DNA from: a virus
IMG/VR virus record: IMGVR_UViG_3300043395_001677
Location: 1-42,317 of that record
Length of the DNA: 42,317 nt
Direction: 5' to 3' (one strand)
Both the position numbers and the translations under genes were made by a program. The notes under the pieces were generated by a model. The model was not told the DNA's origin. It ran no database searches and was given only the letters and a program-made list of their open reading frames with translations. Shown here in pieces: positions 8,816-15,406 of the stretch (position 1 is its first letter; each line of letters starts with the position of its first letter).

Positions 8816-9315
8816 ACCAACTCCGCTATGGTTATATCCGTTTTTCCTGTATAGTTTTTTTGAAACCAAACTGCGCCAATAGCAAAACCGATGGGGAAAC
8901 CCAGTTCCGCGCCATTTGCATAATACCGTATCGCAACAATACCGCCATATGCTTTCCATTCCCTCATCATTTTTCCAGAATTAAAGGGTTTATTTAGCGG
9001 TATCAGATAACAAATATTTTGAGCAATCTCAAAACTGTGAAGCATCCAACTACTGAAAATAGAGTATGGCGGATTCCCAAAAACCCAATCAACGGGGGTG
9101 TGCCAAGAGAAAAAATCGCGTCCTTTCTCTATTTCGCACCAATCAATATCTCCCTGCAGGTATTTGAGAAAAACGCCATCTCCGCATGATGGTTCTAATA
9201 TTTTCCCGTCTGGGTTGAAATAACGAACCATATCTGCGGCAACCCAATCAGGGGTATAAATCACGTCGCCGGGAACAAGCGCAACGCTAAGCAGTTGTGG
9301 TTGTGTCGTTATCAC
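8812..9315 (-). CDS. N6-adenine DNA methyltransferase-like protein (NPPY)
   Basis: The compact 167-residue protein starts at GTG 9315, overlapping the endolysin stop as GTGA; a TTG at 9324 is possible. It shows YTPDWVAADMV (20-30), a SAM-binding loop EPSCGDGVFL (41-50), and catalytic NPPY (81-84). The order is that of gamma-class adenine methylases. No target-recognition domain is visible, so it may act on a short site or be a subdomain-sized enzyme. It is the second of three methylases in this genome. Confidence 0.8.
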   Translation of the reverse strand: MITTQPQLLSVALVPGDVIYTPDWVAADMVRYFNPDGKILEPSCGDGVFLKYLQGDIDWCEIEKGRDFFSWHTPVDWVFGNPPYSIFSSWMLHSFEIAQNICYLIPLNKPFNSGKMMREWKAYGGIVAIRYYANGAELGFPIGFAIGAVWFQKNYTGKTDITIAELV

Positions 9316-10424
9316 GCCGTCCAACTTTCCTTGCTTCCGTCGCTGAAAGTAAGCGTTAGTGTTGCGCCTTTGGGCAACTCCACTTCCATGCTTACGGGGA
9401 CAACGGGGGGCGGGACATAATCAGTCAGCGTAATGTAAACGGGGTTTGCCGAACACCACCCGTCAATATCCTCACGCAATCCGCCTGCCCTGATAATCCA
9501 TTCGATATGCAACCATCCAGACACGGAATCAACCACCCCGTAAACCTTGTCATTCGGCAGTATTCCGCCAATCTGTGGGAACGCAGTCGAGGGACCAGAC
9601 CGAATCCGTAACGATGATGTAGTGGGGGTTAGTACGCCTTCCTTCATTATGCCTCCATCTGGCGGGACTTCCCCGCCGATATACCACTGTACAAATTCCG
9701 CTTCCGTGCCGAAAAAGTAATTCCCGTCCAGTTCGCTGTTACCCGTCGGGTCTAATGCCTTCCCGTCAAGTACGTTTGTGAACTGCCAGAACGTCCACGC
9801 GCTCGCACCTTTGGGAAGTGCGGGACTGGTTACGCCGTAATTGGCGATCCATAATTCCTCCCGCGTCCAGTCGAAACCTGTCAGGTATTGGTTGGCATAC
9901 CCCGCCGCTGTGTAGGTGGTCGCCTTTTCCCCGCTTCGGGACTTCCACAGGTCATGCGCCAGTCTCAGGTCAGCGGCGGTTGGGTTGGCGGGTTGCCCGC
10001 CGTAGTATGTCCATTCCGCGTCGATGAACAACCCGAGCGGCGGTTTGTCCACGTTGTACCGCGCCAACCACGCATTGACCTGCGCGCTTACGGGTACCTT
10101 GTCGTTTGGATATAACCACACATACATCCCCCAAGGTATCCCCGCTTCCCTTGCCTTTGCCACGTGGTCGAAGTAGTATTTCGAGTACACCGACCCGTCG
10201 CAACCTTTGATGATGACAAAAGACATCCCGTAAAGCGAAACCATGCGGGGCAGGTCAACGGGCGGGATGTTCCAATGACTGACATCCACCCCCCAGACGC
10301 GGGAGGCGTCAGGCGGGGGGATGAGACTTTCAACGGTTGCCGCCCGCTTCGTTTTACGCGGCGTTCCATTTTCGCCGTACCACAGGTTATTGAATAGGTA
10401 CTGCTTGATCTGGTGAATGTTCAT
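9312..10424 (-). CDS. Endolysin: GH25 lysozyme with SH3-like cell-wall-binding domain
   Basis: The 370-residue protein has a GH25 muramidase domain at about residues 42-240: GVDVSHW (Asp47), FVIIKGCDG, and the catalytic pair in LFIDAEW (Asp135, Glu137), closing with FWQFT. An SH3-like domain follows at about 265-325 (LRIRSGPSTAFPQIGGILPNDKVY...GWLHIEW), then a short C-terminal beta piece. The enzyme cleaves the MurNAc-GlcNAc bond to release progeny. It has no signal peptide, so export needs a holin (candidates at 12898-13230 and 11614-11913). An N-terminal tail of about 40 residues precedes the catalytic domain. Confidence 0.93.
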   Translation of the reverse strand: MNIHQIKQYLFNNLWYGENGTPRKTKRAATVESLIPPPDASRVWGVDVSHWNIPPVDLPRMVSLYGMSFVIIKGCDGSVYSKYYFDHVAKAREAGIPWGMYVWLYPNDKVPVSAQVNAWLARYNVDKPPLGLFIDAEWTYYGGQPANPTAADLRLAHDLWKSRSGEKATTYTAAGYANQYLTGFDWTREELWIANYGVTSPALPKGASAWTFWQFTNVLDGKALDPTGNSELDGNYFFGTEAEFVQWYIGGEVPPDGGIMKEGVLTPTTSSLRIRSGPSTAFPQIGGILPNDKVYGVVDSVSGWLHIEWIIRAGGLREDIDGWCSANPVYITLTDYVPPPVVPVSMEVELPKGATLTLTFSDGSKESWTA

Positions 10425-10690
10425 AATTGCAACCGTCGCAAAATATTTTTCATCCTGTCAATGGCAAGTGCCAATTCGCCCGTTCTTGCCCGCATACTTG
10501 CAAGCATTGGCGACATGGTTTCTTTTTCTTTCGTATCATATAGAATTGGCGTCGGGAATAGCTCCGCCAAAACTTGCGATAAACGCAATTCAAAACCGTC
10601 AACGGTTTGGAGCAATTCTGTACACACCGTTTCGAGTTTTGCCATTTCCAATTCAATTGGGGGTGTTTTTACAGGGGCGTCATTTTCCAT
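10421..10690 (-). CDS. Small coiled-coil protein upstream of endolysin
   Basis: The 89-residue product has a good Shine-Dalgarno (AGAAAGG, 6 bases before ATG 10690). It is almost wholly helical with heptad character (LEMAKLETVCTELLQTVDGFELRLSQVLAELF, later ELALAIDRMKNILRRLQL). It overlaps the endolysin start by 4 bases. A structural or lysis-accessory role is possible. I do not recognise a family. Confidence 0.65.
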   Translation of the reverse strand: MENDAPVKTPPIELEMAKLETVCTELLQTVDGFELRLSQVLAELFPTPILYDTKEKETMSPMLASMRARTGELALAIDRMKNILRRLQL

Positions 10691-10736
10691 TGTTTACCTT
10701 TCTTCCTTACTTGCGCGTAAATATGGTTAACCTTAT

Positions 10737-10862
10737 TCACACTTCCGCGACAAAAGCACAACAACCGCAAACGGGACATTCAAAATCCAGCGGGTCGCGT
10801 CCGCAGATTGACTCCTCACCGCAACTGCAACACTCAACCCATTCGCCATGTCTTGCCGACAT
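10737..10862 (-). CDS. Zinc-ribbon mini-protein (41 aa)
   Basis: This short gene has ATG 10862 with AGGTG 5 bases upstream and ends at TGA 10737. It encodes 41 residues with seven Cys: ECCSCGEESICG, then ECPVCGCC. The CxxC pairs fit one zinc-ribbon knuckle. It lies 7 bases after the exonuclease gene in the same transcript. The function is unknown; small zinc ribbons of this kind are frequent in this genome. Confidence 0.6.
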   Translation of the reverse strand: MSARHGEWVECCSCGEESICGRDPLDFECPVCGCCAFVAEV

Positions 10863-10869
10863 TATACAC

Positions 10870-11601
10870 CTATTTGAACAATAACTGCCCCGTTGCCTGC
10901 TCGACATACCGCTGAAATTCGCGCGTCAACTGGACGCCGCGCTTGACGTCGTTTCGGCAATATTTCACCATCTTATCCAATGCCGCCTTTTCGCCCCTGA
11001 TACACGCCTCCCAGTCCTCGCGGTGCATTTCGTCCTTGCCGTCCAGTTTCTTACGCTTCAACCATGCGTCTAATGAGTGGGATATTGTCCTGAAACGCTT
11101 ACGGGATAATGTCAGGGTGTCCACGATCTTGGCGTCGTGGGGCGCGTCCCATCCGTGAACAAAGAAGCGGGCGGATACCATCTTCCAGTCGTAGGGGCGC
11201 ATGTTATGACCTACGATGTAGTCTGCCTCGTCCATCAGTTCCCGTAATGGTTTCAGCACTTCGCGATCATCGTACCGCCTGACTCTTGCGGGCGTGATAC
11301 ATTCCGACAATACCCCCGCTTTTTCCCTGTGCATCCATTGCGCCGCCCAACACAGGATGAAGGGGTCGTTTTCGATGTTCTTCCACCCGACCCACTGCCG
11401 CCCCGCGTCGAATACGGTTGCTTTTACCAGCGCGGTTTCAACGTCAAAATACAGCACCTTCGGCGGTATCCGCAACCGCTGGGGCGGTTCTTCAAGTTGT
11501 ATGTTTCCGCAATTCCTGCATTTCCATTCCCGCCTGCCGTCCGTTGTGTTGCCAGTGGATGACCATAGATTTTTTCTCTGGCATACGTGGCAATTTTGCA
11601 T
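10870..11601 (-). CDS. DEDDy-type 3'-5' exonuclease with N-terminal zinc ribbon
   Basis: The 243-residue protein begins with a zinc ribbon (Cys4, Cys7, Cys28, Cys31), then an RNase H-like exonuclease domain: YFDVETA (Asp53, Glu55), IVGHNMRPYDWKM (Asp138), and YCRNDVK (Tyr214, Asp218), the DEDDy set of DnaQ/PolB-type proofreading exonucleases. No polymerase is fused to it or encoded nearby, so it may degrade host DNA, process phage DNA ends, or act in repair. Its place in the late/lysis segment rather than the replication segment is odd. Confidence 0.85.
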   Translation of the reverse strand: MQNCHVCQRKNLWSSTGNTTDGRREWKCRNCGNIQLEEPPQRLRIPPKVLYFDVETALVKATVFDAGRQWVGWKNIENDPFILCWAAQWMHREKAGVLSECITPARVRRYDDREVLKPLRELMDEADYIVGHNMRPYDWKMVSARFFVHGWDAPHDAKIVDTLTLSRKRFRTISHSLDAWLKRKKLDGKDEMHREDWEACIRGEKAALDKMVKYCRNDVKRGVQLTREFQRYVEQATGQLLFK

Positions 11602-11613
11602 GATGCCTCGCTT

Positions 11614-11913
11614 TTAGAAATGGGTCAGTAAAACTTTCACTATCTCGACCAGCACGTATCCCCCAACTGCCAGCGCGACCCACCTGAGATTGGTTTTTGC
11701 GCTATCAACGGAACGTTCAATATTCCTGACGCGCTCATCCAGTCCCGCTTCACCGTTGCCGAACAGGTATTTATAATTCTTTTCCGCCTTCTCTTGCAGG
11801 GGTTGTATTATCCTTTTCATTTCCCCCATGTCATAACGCATGTCATTTATTTCCCGCGTTATCGGTTCCAACGCCGCTTTTAACTGCACCTCGGTTACAG
11901 GTTCATCTGCCAT
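11614..11913 (-). CDS. XhlA-like membrane protein, probable holin partner
   Basis: The 99-residue protein is set at ATG 11913, preceded by AAAGGTGA at 6 bases; the longer frame runs through the GC-rich hairpin region. It has a long coiled coil (EPITREINDMRYDMGEMKRIIQPLQEKAEKNYKYL, then ERVRNIERSVDSAKTNL) and one C-terminal membrane segment (WVALAVGGYVLVEIVKVLL). This is the layout of XhlA/haemolysin-type phage lysis proteins, which work with a holin. The family call is by layout. It is the first gene after the predicted late promoter. Confidence 0.7.
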   Translation of the reverse strand: MADEPVTEVQLKAALEPITREINDMRYDMGEMKRIIQPLQEKAEKNYKYLFGNGEAGLDERVRNIERSVDSAKTNLRWVALAVGGYVLVEIVKVLLTHF

Positions 11914-11930
11914 GTGTTCACCTTTGCACA

Positions 11931-11997
11931 CCCGCCGCCCCTGGACGGGGCTTTTTGTCATCCGCCCCGTTGGGATTCCAACCACCGGGGCGGCGGG
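11931..11997 (-). promoter_or_regulatory. GC-rich competing hairpins in the leader of the XhlA-like gene
   Basis: CCCGCCGCCCC (11931-11941) and its exact 11-base complement (11987-11997) can form a long hairpin. Inside, ACGGGGC (11945-11951) pairs with GCCCCGT (11964-11970). A third pairing, CCGCCCCG with CGGGGCGG, is also possible. The structures lie 18 bases before the start codon, so they could control translation or RNA stability. There is no U-run downstream on the - strand, so it is not a standard terminator. Confidence 0.5.
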
Positions 11998-12094
11998 CGT
12001 ATGCTTTTTGTATACCACATTTTCCGCCAAACGTGGGCAGAAAAAGGTTACACCACATGACGACAATCACCCCCTTTGGGTTACGATAATCAGG

Positions 12095-12123
12095 ATTATA
12101 CTAACCGCCAGTTTACAAAACAA
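12095..12123 (-). promoter_or_regulatory. Candidate late promoter
   Basis: On the - strand a perfect TATAAT (12100-12095) lies 17 bases downstream of TTGTTT (12123-12118). The -35 match is weak, but the site lies directly between the terminator of the upstream operon and the first late gene. The -35 element overlaps the terminator's U-run. It would drive the XhlA-like, exonuclease, endolysin and structural genes. Confidence 0.45.
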
Positions 12124-12140
12124 AACCCCCTTGCGGGGGT
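12113..12140 (-). terminator. Intrinsic terminator ending the leftward early operon
   Basis: On the - strand ACCCCC-GCAA-GGGGGT (12140-12125) forms a 6-bp stem with a GNRA-type tetraloop, followed by TTTGTTTTG. It starts right after the stop codon of the gene at 12141-12305. Confidence 0.85.
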
Positions 12141-12305
12141 CTAAACTTTCACCATCTTATATTCACCATTCGCCCATGCGGTGAGTGCCTGCGCTTCCGC
12201 CTTTGACTTCGGTTTGTCCACAAAACCATCACGAAGCGCGGCGGCGCGTATCTTGGCGCGGTATCGCTTTTGTTTTTGTGCGGAAGTCAAAGGTTTATTG
12301 ACCAT
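12141..12305 (-). CDS. Small basic hypothetical protein
   Basis: The 54-residue product starts at ATG 12305; the extension to TTG 12326 is unlikely. It is strongly basic and helical (SAQKQKRYRAKIRAAALRDGF) and may bind nucleic acid. It overlaps the upstream gene by 11 bases and is the last gene before the terminator. Confidence 0.6.
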   Translation of the reverse strand: MVNKPLTSAQKQKRYRAKIRAAALRDGFVDKPKSKAEAQALTAWANGEYKMVKV

Positions 12306-12498
12306 GTAAAACGCTCCAATCACCAAGCAAGTATGTGTGACATGTGTAATCTACGAGAGAAAAATATTTTGCATATGTCCAAGTGTTGAAATCCTTGAAC
12401 TCTGCCTGAGCATAACAGCAAACAAGCGCGATGAATGGAGCGCACCAATAAGTACGCTCATCGCCAGTTGCCAAATTGAAAACTCGTGTTATTTCCAT
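12295..12498 (-). CDS. Hypothetical protein
   Basis: The 67-residue product starts at ATG 12498, one base after the stop of the upstream gene. The sequence (NLATGDERTYWCAPFIALVCCYAQAEFKDFNTWTYAKY) is aromatic and Cys-rich with no clear membrane segment. It resembles nothing I can name. It follows the operator-controlled promoter at 12805-12833 as second gene. Confidence 0.55.
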   Translation of the reverse strand: MEITRVFNLATGDERTYWCAPFIALVCCYAQAEFKDFNTWTYAKYFSLVDYTCHTYLLGDWSVLHGQ

Positions 12499-12499
12499 G

Positions 12500-12778
12500 T
12501 CATCCAGGAAAATGATCAATCCAGTTTGACGGGTCGTACTCGACATCGTTCACGACGATCTTGCCAGAGCCATAAACCTTGTTGATGTAGATATGAGCCA
12601 CTCCGCCATGCTCGTTCCGCAGATTGACGCGCATGTGCAACGCAAGCCCAGCGTGGTCGGCGGTCTTGACAATTCTGCGGATGGCGTGGTTATCGTTGCG
12701 GGCTTCAAAGGCTGGATACCGCTTGACGCGGGGCTGTCCAGTGACGGGCGATTGATAACTGACTTCTGCTGTATACAT
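12500..12778 (-). CDS. Hypothetical protein under its own promoter
   Basis: The 92-residue product starts at ATG 12778, 6 bases after AGGAG; ATG 12781 is only 3 bases from it. Mixed alpha/beta sequence (MYTAEVSYQSPVTGQPRVKRYPAFEARNDNHAIRRI...) with no known motif. It is the first gene after a strong sigma-70 promoter whose spacer holds a perfect dyad, so it is probably strongly and separately regulated. Confidence 0.65.
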   Translation of the reverse strand: MYTAEVSYQSPVTGQPRVKRYPAFEARNDNHAIRRIVKTADHAGLALHMRVNLRNEHGGVAHIYINKVYGSGKIVVNDVEYDPSNWIDHFPG

Positions 12779-12804
12779 CATTTTCTCCTTGTTTGATTGT
12801 CTGG

Positions 12805-12833
12805 ATTGTAACATAGGTTATGTAACCTGTCAA
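12805..12833 (-). promoter_or_regulatory. Strong sigma-70 promoter with operator dyad in the spacer
   Basis: On the - strand TTGACA (12833-12828), a 17-base spacer and TACAAT (12810-12805). The inverted repeat AGGTTA-CA-TAACCT (12828-12815) fills the spacer and touches the -35. A dimeric repressor bound there would block polymerase. Confidence 0.85.
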
Positions 12834-12844
12834 GGGTACAAAGA

Positions 12845-12878
12845 CCCCCTGCCGCGCCTCACGGCGGAGAGCAGGGGG
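12845..12878 (-). terminator. Terminator after the holin-like gene
   Basis: CCCCCTGC and GCAGGGGG (12878-12871 with 12852-12845) form an 8-bp stem with an inner CGCC/GGCG extension, followed on the - strand by TCTTTGT. It separates the holin-like gene from the next promoter 12 bases further on. Confidence 0.65.
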
Positions 12879-12897
12879 AAACCCAAGAAGGAGAATG

Positions 12898-13230
12898 TTA
12901 TTCGCGTCTGTGAAACAGCGGCGTGGCGTACTTGTCAAGCACCTGTTTCAGAAGTGTATTGTAGATCAGGGTGGCGAACCCGACAAATGCGGAAAGCGGA
13001 ACGAGCAGGTCGCCGATCCAGGCAATAAATAGCGGAACAAATGTCACCAAGTCCACCCACACAGGGAAGGCGGGCAAGGCGGGGGCGGCAAATGCAAGGG
13101 CAATTGCAAGGGACACCACATAAACAAGCACGGTCAACCAGGACGACTTAACCGTTACCTTTGCCATTTTCAGCATCCACACAATCACCGATGCAACCGC
13201 GCCAATCACGAACAACTGAATTTCTGTCAT
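12898..13230 (-). CDS. Holin-like integral membrane protein
   Basis: The 110-residue protein starts at ATG 13230 with GAGGT upstream. It has three or four hydrophobic segments: QLFVIGAVASVIVWML (5-20), WLTVLVYVVSLAIALAFAAPAL (about 31-52), FVPLFIAWIGDLLVPLSAFVGFATLIY (about 64-90), then a short charged tail ending KYATPLFHRRE. Size and layout fit a class I holin that would let the GH25 endolysin reach the wall. It lies apart from the endolysin, immediately beyond the cassette array, behind its own candidate promoter (13288-13296). The holin role is inferred. Confidence 0.6.
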   Translation of the reverse strand: MTEIQLFVIGAVASVIVWMLKMAKVTVKSSWLTVLVYVVSLAIALAFAAPALPAFPVWVDLVTFVPLFIAWIGDLLVPLSAFVGFATLIYNTLLKQVLDKYATPLFHRRE

Positions 13231-13260
13231 TGGTATTACCTCTTTTCTGTTGCAACAGGT

Positions 13261-13279
13261 CGGCGGGAACGCCCCGCCG
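13261..13279 (-). promoter_or_regulatory. GC hairpin in leader of the holin-like gene
   Basis: CGGCGGG and CCCGCCG form a 7-bp stem with a 5-base loop, 31 bases before the start codon. It is one of several similar hairpins placed upstream of genes in this genome. Confidence 0.45.
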
Positions 13280-13287
13280 TTACCGGC

Positions 13288-13296
13288 ATTATAGCA
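13288..13296 (-). promoter_or_regulatory. Candidate extended -10 promoter for the holin-like gene
   Basis: TGCTATAAT on the - strand (13296-13288) is a perfect extended -10 element. I see no good -35. It lies between the truncated last attC and the holin-like gene. Confidence 0.45.
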
Positions 13297-13307
13297 TAAA
13301 AGCGTCA

Positions 13308-13330
13308 GCCCGAACGGGTTGCGTTAGCGG
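13308..13330 (-). other. Truncated attC (L'-R' half) at the distal end of the cassette array
   Basis: CCGCTAACGCAACCCG then TTCGGGC on the - strand closely matches the L'-R' half of the preceding attC (CCGCTAACACGAAACCCG, TTCGGC). No matching left half lies upstream; the space is occupied by the end of the cassette 7 gene. The array therefore seems to end in half a site. Confidence 0.55.
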
Positions 13331-13656
13331 TTTGCGGGGTTTTGAGTGCCACAAACCGAGCAAAGCACATCGGCTATCTTGACGTTTTTTCCGCAGTGCT
13401 TACAGCAAATCCGCTGCACGCTGTGTTCGGCGGCGCTGCTGATACGCCTGATCGCACGATCGCGCAAAAAGTTTTTCACGCGGATAGCACCGATATACCT
13501 TGCCTTTGGCTGATGCGACCAAACAAGATATGGACACATTCTGCCAGTTACCATACTAGGACGCCAAATAATATTGACAATCTTTTTTATTGTTTTATGC
13601 TTACCTTTCGCGGAGGGAGTGAACTCCCACTCATCACCAATTCTAGGAATAAACAT
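13324..13656 (-). CDS. Cassette 7 gene: hypothetical protein with C-terminal zinc ribbon
   Basis: The 110-residue product starts at ATG 13656 with AAGGTGA upstream, 24 bases into the cassette that follows attC6. The N-terminal half is basic and beta-rich (MFIPRIGDEWEFTPSAKGKHKTIKKIVNI). The C-terminus carries CCKHCGKNV...LCSVCGTQNPANR, a typical CxxC-CxxC ribbon. Its stop codon lies inside the truncated attC. No family is recognised. Confidence 0.65.
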   Translation of the reverse strand: MFIPRIGDEWEFTPSAKGKHKTIKKIVNIIWRPSMVTGRMCPYLVWSHQPKARYIGAIRVKNFLRDRAIRRISSAAEHSVQRICCKHCGKNVKIADVLCSVCGTQNPANR

Positions 13657-13678
13657 TTTTCACCTTTTGCAAAGAGCC

Positions 13679-13803
13679 GCCGAACGGGTTTCGTGTTAGC
13701 GGTGAGTGGCGGGGACCGTCTTTGCGGGCGATTCCCCATCCTTTTGTACACGTGGCACATAGGGCTGTGCGTACCACTCATCCGCTGCACACGAGGGTTA
13801 GCC
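13679..13803 (-). other. attC site 6 (between cassettes 6 and 7)
   Basis: Read on the - strand it opens with GGCTAAC (13803-13797) and closes with GTTCGGC (13685-13679). The inner arms GTGTGCAGCGGATGAGTGG and CCACTCACCGCTAACAC pair with unpaired extra bases on one side only, as in attC folds. The site is 125 bases long with a variable terminal loop. The R'' box is non-canonical at position 2 and R' has C at position 4. The stop codon of the cassette 6 gene lies in R''. Confidence 0.8.
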
Positions 13804-14145
13804 GCTGCCCTTGACTTTGTTATAGACAGCGGCGACAACAACTACAAAAACAAGCGACAAGGGAACTGCGACACCATACTTATTCCACAAATCGTCAGTG
13901 TTCAAAACAATCAGAAATGCAAATCCAGCGACAGCAACCAGAATAAGCACCCACTCGAATATTTTAGATGCTATCTCTCCGAATCTGCCTCGGCGTTTAT
14001 CTTCCTCGTATTCTCGCCAGGCACGTTCAACAGCCACAACGCTATCACCTGTTTGCAGGGTATGTCTGTGATCGTGTGGTTTCTGTGGTTCTCCAACAAT
14101 CACCTCGCGTTTTCCGAACCATTCTTTCAATAAATCAATCGGCAT
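13798..14145 (-). CDS. Cassette 6 gene: membrane protein with N-terminal soluble region
   Basis: The 115-residue product starts at ATG 14145 with AAAGGAG at 5 bases; the longer frame to 14259 is unlikely. Residues 1-55 are charged and helical (WREYEEDKRRGRFGEIASK), followed by two membrane segments (WVLILVAVAGFAFLIVL and VAVPLSLVFVVVVAAVY). It ends with KVKGSG inside attC6. The function is unknown; small membrane proteins are common cassette products. Confidence 0.65.
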   Translation of the reverse strand: MPIDLLKEWFGKREVIVGEPQKPHDHRHTLQTGDSVVAVERAWREYEEDKRRGRFGEIASKIFEWVLILVAVAGFAFLIVLNTDDLWNKYGVAVPLSLVFVVVVAAVYNKVKGSG

Positions 14146-14168
14146 TTTTCTCCTTTCGCAAGACAGGC

Positions 14169-14210
14169 GGCTAATGGGGCGAGCGTCAGTTGCCCGCCGA
14201 GCGGTTAGAA
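14169..14210 (-). other. Degenerate short attC-like boundary (site 5)
   Basis: On the - strand TTCTAAC (14210-14204) and ATTAGCC (14175-14169) flank a 7-bp hairpin GGCGGGC/GCTCGCC with a 7-base loop. It sits where an attC is expected, between cassettes 5 and 6, and the base pattern after it (GCCGCCTGTCTTGCGAAAGGAG) resembles other cassette starts. Core boxes deviate from consensus, so it may be a decayed site. Confidence 0.45.
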
Positions 14211-14449
14211 CGGGGCGACGGGTCTGGAGTACGACCGCAGGGCTCACACAATTCATCATAGCGAAAACCGTGCGGGCAGTATTTCACAGCCCCGCGAATG
14301 GGCGTGACCCGCTCCAACGGGAGTTCGGCGGCGCGGGTCAGGCTCAAGAGTTTTGTCAATTTATCGTCAATTACCAGCAACCGTTCTCCCAAAGAGCCGA
14401 GACCAAACAGCACAATCACAAACATAATAAACTCAAATAACGGCGACAT
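14186..14449 (-). CDS. Cassette 5 gene: membrane-anchored protein with Cys-rich tail
   Basis: The 87-residue product starts at ATG 14449 with AAAGGA upstream. One membrane segment (FEFIMFVIVLFGLGSLGERLLV) is followed by a helical part and YCPHGFRYDELCEPCG, a possible zinc site. The last residues (PSPRSNRSAGN) are encoded by the attC-like boundary. Unknown function. Confidence 0.6.
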   Translation of the reverse strand: MSPLFEFIMFVIVLFGLGSLGERLLVIDDKLTKLLSLTRAAELPLERVTPIRGAVKYCPHGFRYDELCEPCGRTPDPSPRSNRSAGN

Positions 14450-14496
14450 ATTTTCCTTTCAGGGAGCCGATACTCCCGTTGTTCAACTTCGCCCAT

Positions 14497-14546
14497 TTCG
14501 GCGGACCGAGCCCCCCGCTCTTTGGGGGAGCGAAGCGTCCGCCGAA
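14497..14546 (-). repeat. Perfect 10-bp inverted repeat at the start of cassette 5
   Basis: TTCGGCGGAC (14546-14537) and GTCCGCCGAA (14506-14497) pair perfectly, with an inner CTCCCCC/GGGGGG stem. The left arm includes the cleaved R' box of attC4. It would hold the recombination point inside a second hairpin and lies in the leader of the cassette 5 gene. Confidence 0.7.
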
Positions 14547-14651
14547 CGGTTTGCGTAACCCGCAGGAGCGAGAACGCAAGAACATAAATTTATTTACCAG
14601 TACCACCGTGAGCCGTGACGTTGCTCCTGTCGGGTTCACGCTGTGTTAGAC
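14541..14651 (-). other. attC site 4 (between cassettes 4 and 5)
   Basis: On the - strand GTCTAAC (14651-14645) opens and GTTCGGC (14547-14541) closes a 111-base imperfect palindrome. The inner arms GCGTGAACCCGACAGGAGC and GCTCCTGCGGGTTACGC pair completely except for one extra G and one extra A on the left arm, which is the extrahelical-base pattern of attC sites. It is the clearest site of the array. Confidence 0.88.
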
Positions 14652-15300
14652 CCCGTATGAGACCTTCGACAAAAAGACGGGTCTTATCATGCAAGACTAT
14701 TTTGTCTTTGTTTTTCTCATACCATTCTGATGGGTCTGGATTTCCAGTAATCGCCATACCTGCCCCAACCCAATCGGCAACCATTTCGCGGGCGTAGACT
14801 TCTGGCATAGGCAAGGCGATCATAAGAGATTCGCGGTTTAGGCGCTCTGCGACCTGCTTGAGTAAGTTGTAAATGACATTCTTTCCACCGACAAAAGCGG
14901 TAGTGTCGTCTGCAACTTCATCAATAAAATGAGTTTGCTCTTTTGCATCCCATAAAACGAGCGGATACCCGTCGCCGTGCGCCTGAATGTAATACCGCTC
15001 TTTGGCGGGAACTTCAAAGGTGAGCCAATAACCCCAATGATGTTTGTTGCTGCTTTCGTGATGCTGCCACGCACGCAAGAACGCAAGTTTATCGGCGTCT
15101 GACTGATAATCATTTCTGTTTCGGCGCGTGCCATCGGGATTGAAAAAGTTACGGACATACGCGCCCCATTCCTGCGGCGTGAACTTTGTCCAATCGTGAA
15201 CAATAGCCAAATGAAGCGGAACGCCAAGACGCAAACACGCCTTGAACACAAACCACTTATGGCGCAAAACATATTTTAGGTATTCTGTGTGTGCTTTCAT
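14590..15300 (-). CDS. Cassette 4 gene: DUF5662-like protein
   Basis: The 236-residue protein starts at ATG 15300, 23 bases into the cassette, with AAAGGTT upstream. Motifs HDWTKFTPQEWGAYVRNFF and HHESSNKHHWGYW, then PMPEVYAREMVADWVGAGMAITG, fit the DUF5662 family of phages and bacteria, whose His/Asp clusters suggest a metal-dependent enzyme. The reaction is unknown. The last 20 or so residues (after GLIRGLTQREP) are encoded by attC4. It is the largest cassette gene and of a kind usually seen in phages. Confidence 0.75.
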   Translation of the reverse strand: MKAHTEYLKYVLRHKWFVFKACLRLGVPLHLAIVHDWTKFTPQEWGAYVRNFFNPDGTRRNRNDYQSDADKLAFLRAWQHHESSNKHHWGYWLTFEVPAKERYYIQAHGDGYPLVLWDAKEQTHFIDEVADDTTAFVGGKNVIYNLLKQVAERLNRESLMIALPMPEVYAREMVADWVGAGMAITGNPDPSEWYEKNKDKIVLHDKTRLFVEGLIRGLTQREPDRSNVTAHGGTGK

Positions 15301-15316
15301 AACCTTTGCCTTAGGG

Positions 15317-15406
15317 GTCTAACGGTTATGCGTTACCTGCCGCCGCTTCCGACGACAGCCCATCATCCGACGCGCCAGCGGCGGTCAGGTGCACGCTTTG
15401 TTGGGC
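15317..15406 (-). other. attC site 3 (between cassettes 3 and 4)
   Basis: On the - strand GCCCAAC (15406-15400) opens and GTTAGAC (15323-15317), a full GTTRRRY core, closes the 90-base site. The inner arms GCGTGCACCTGACCGCC and GGCGGCAGGTAACGC pair with a bulged A and mismatches near the base. The arms are identical to those of attC2, so the two cassettes likely share an origin. Confidence 0.9.

Noticed and set aside
11914-12059. 46-codon frame in the leader of the XhlA-like gene
   Set aside because: It has no ribosome site and runs through the GC hairpins, so it is probably chance.
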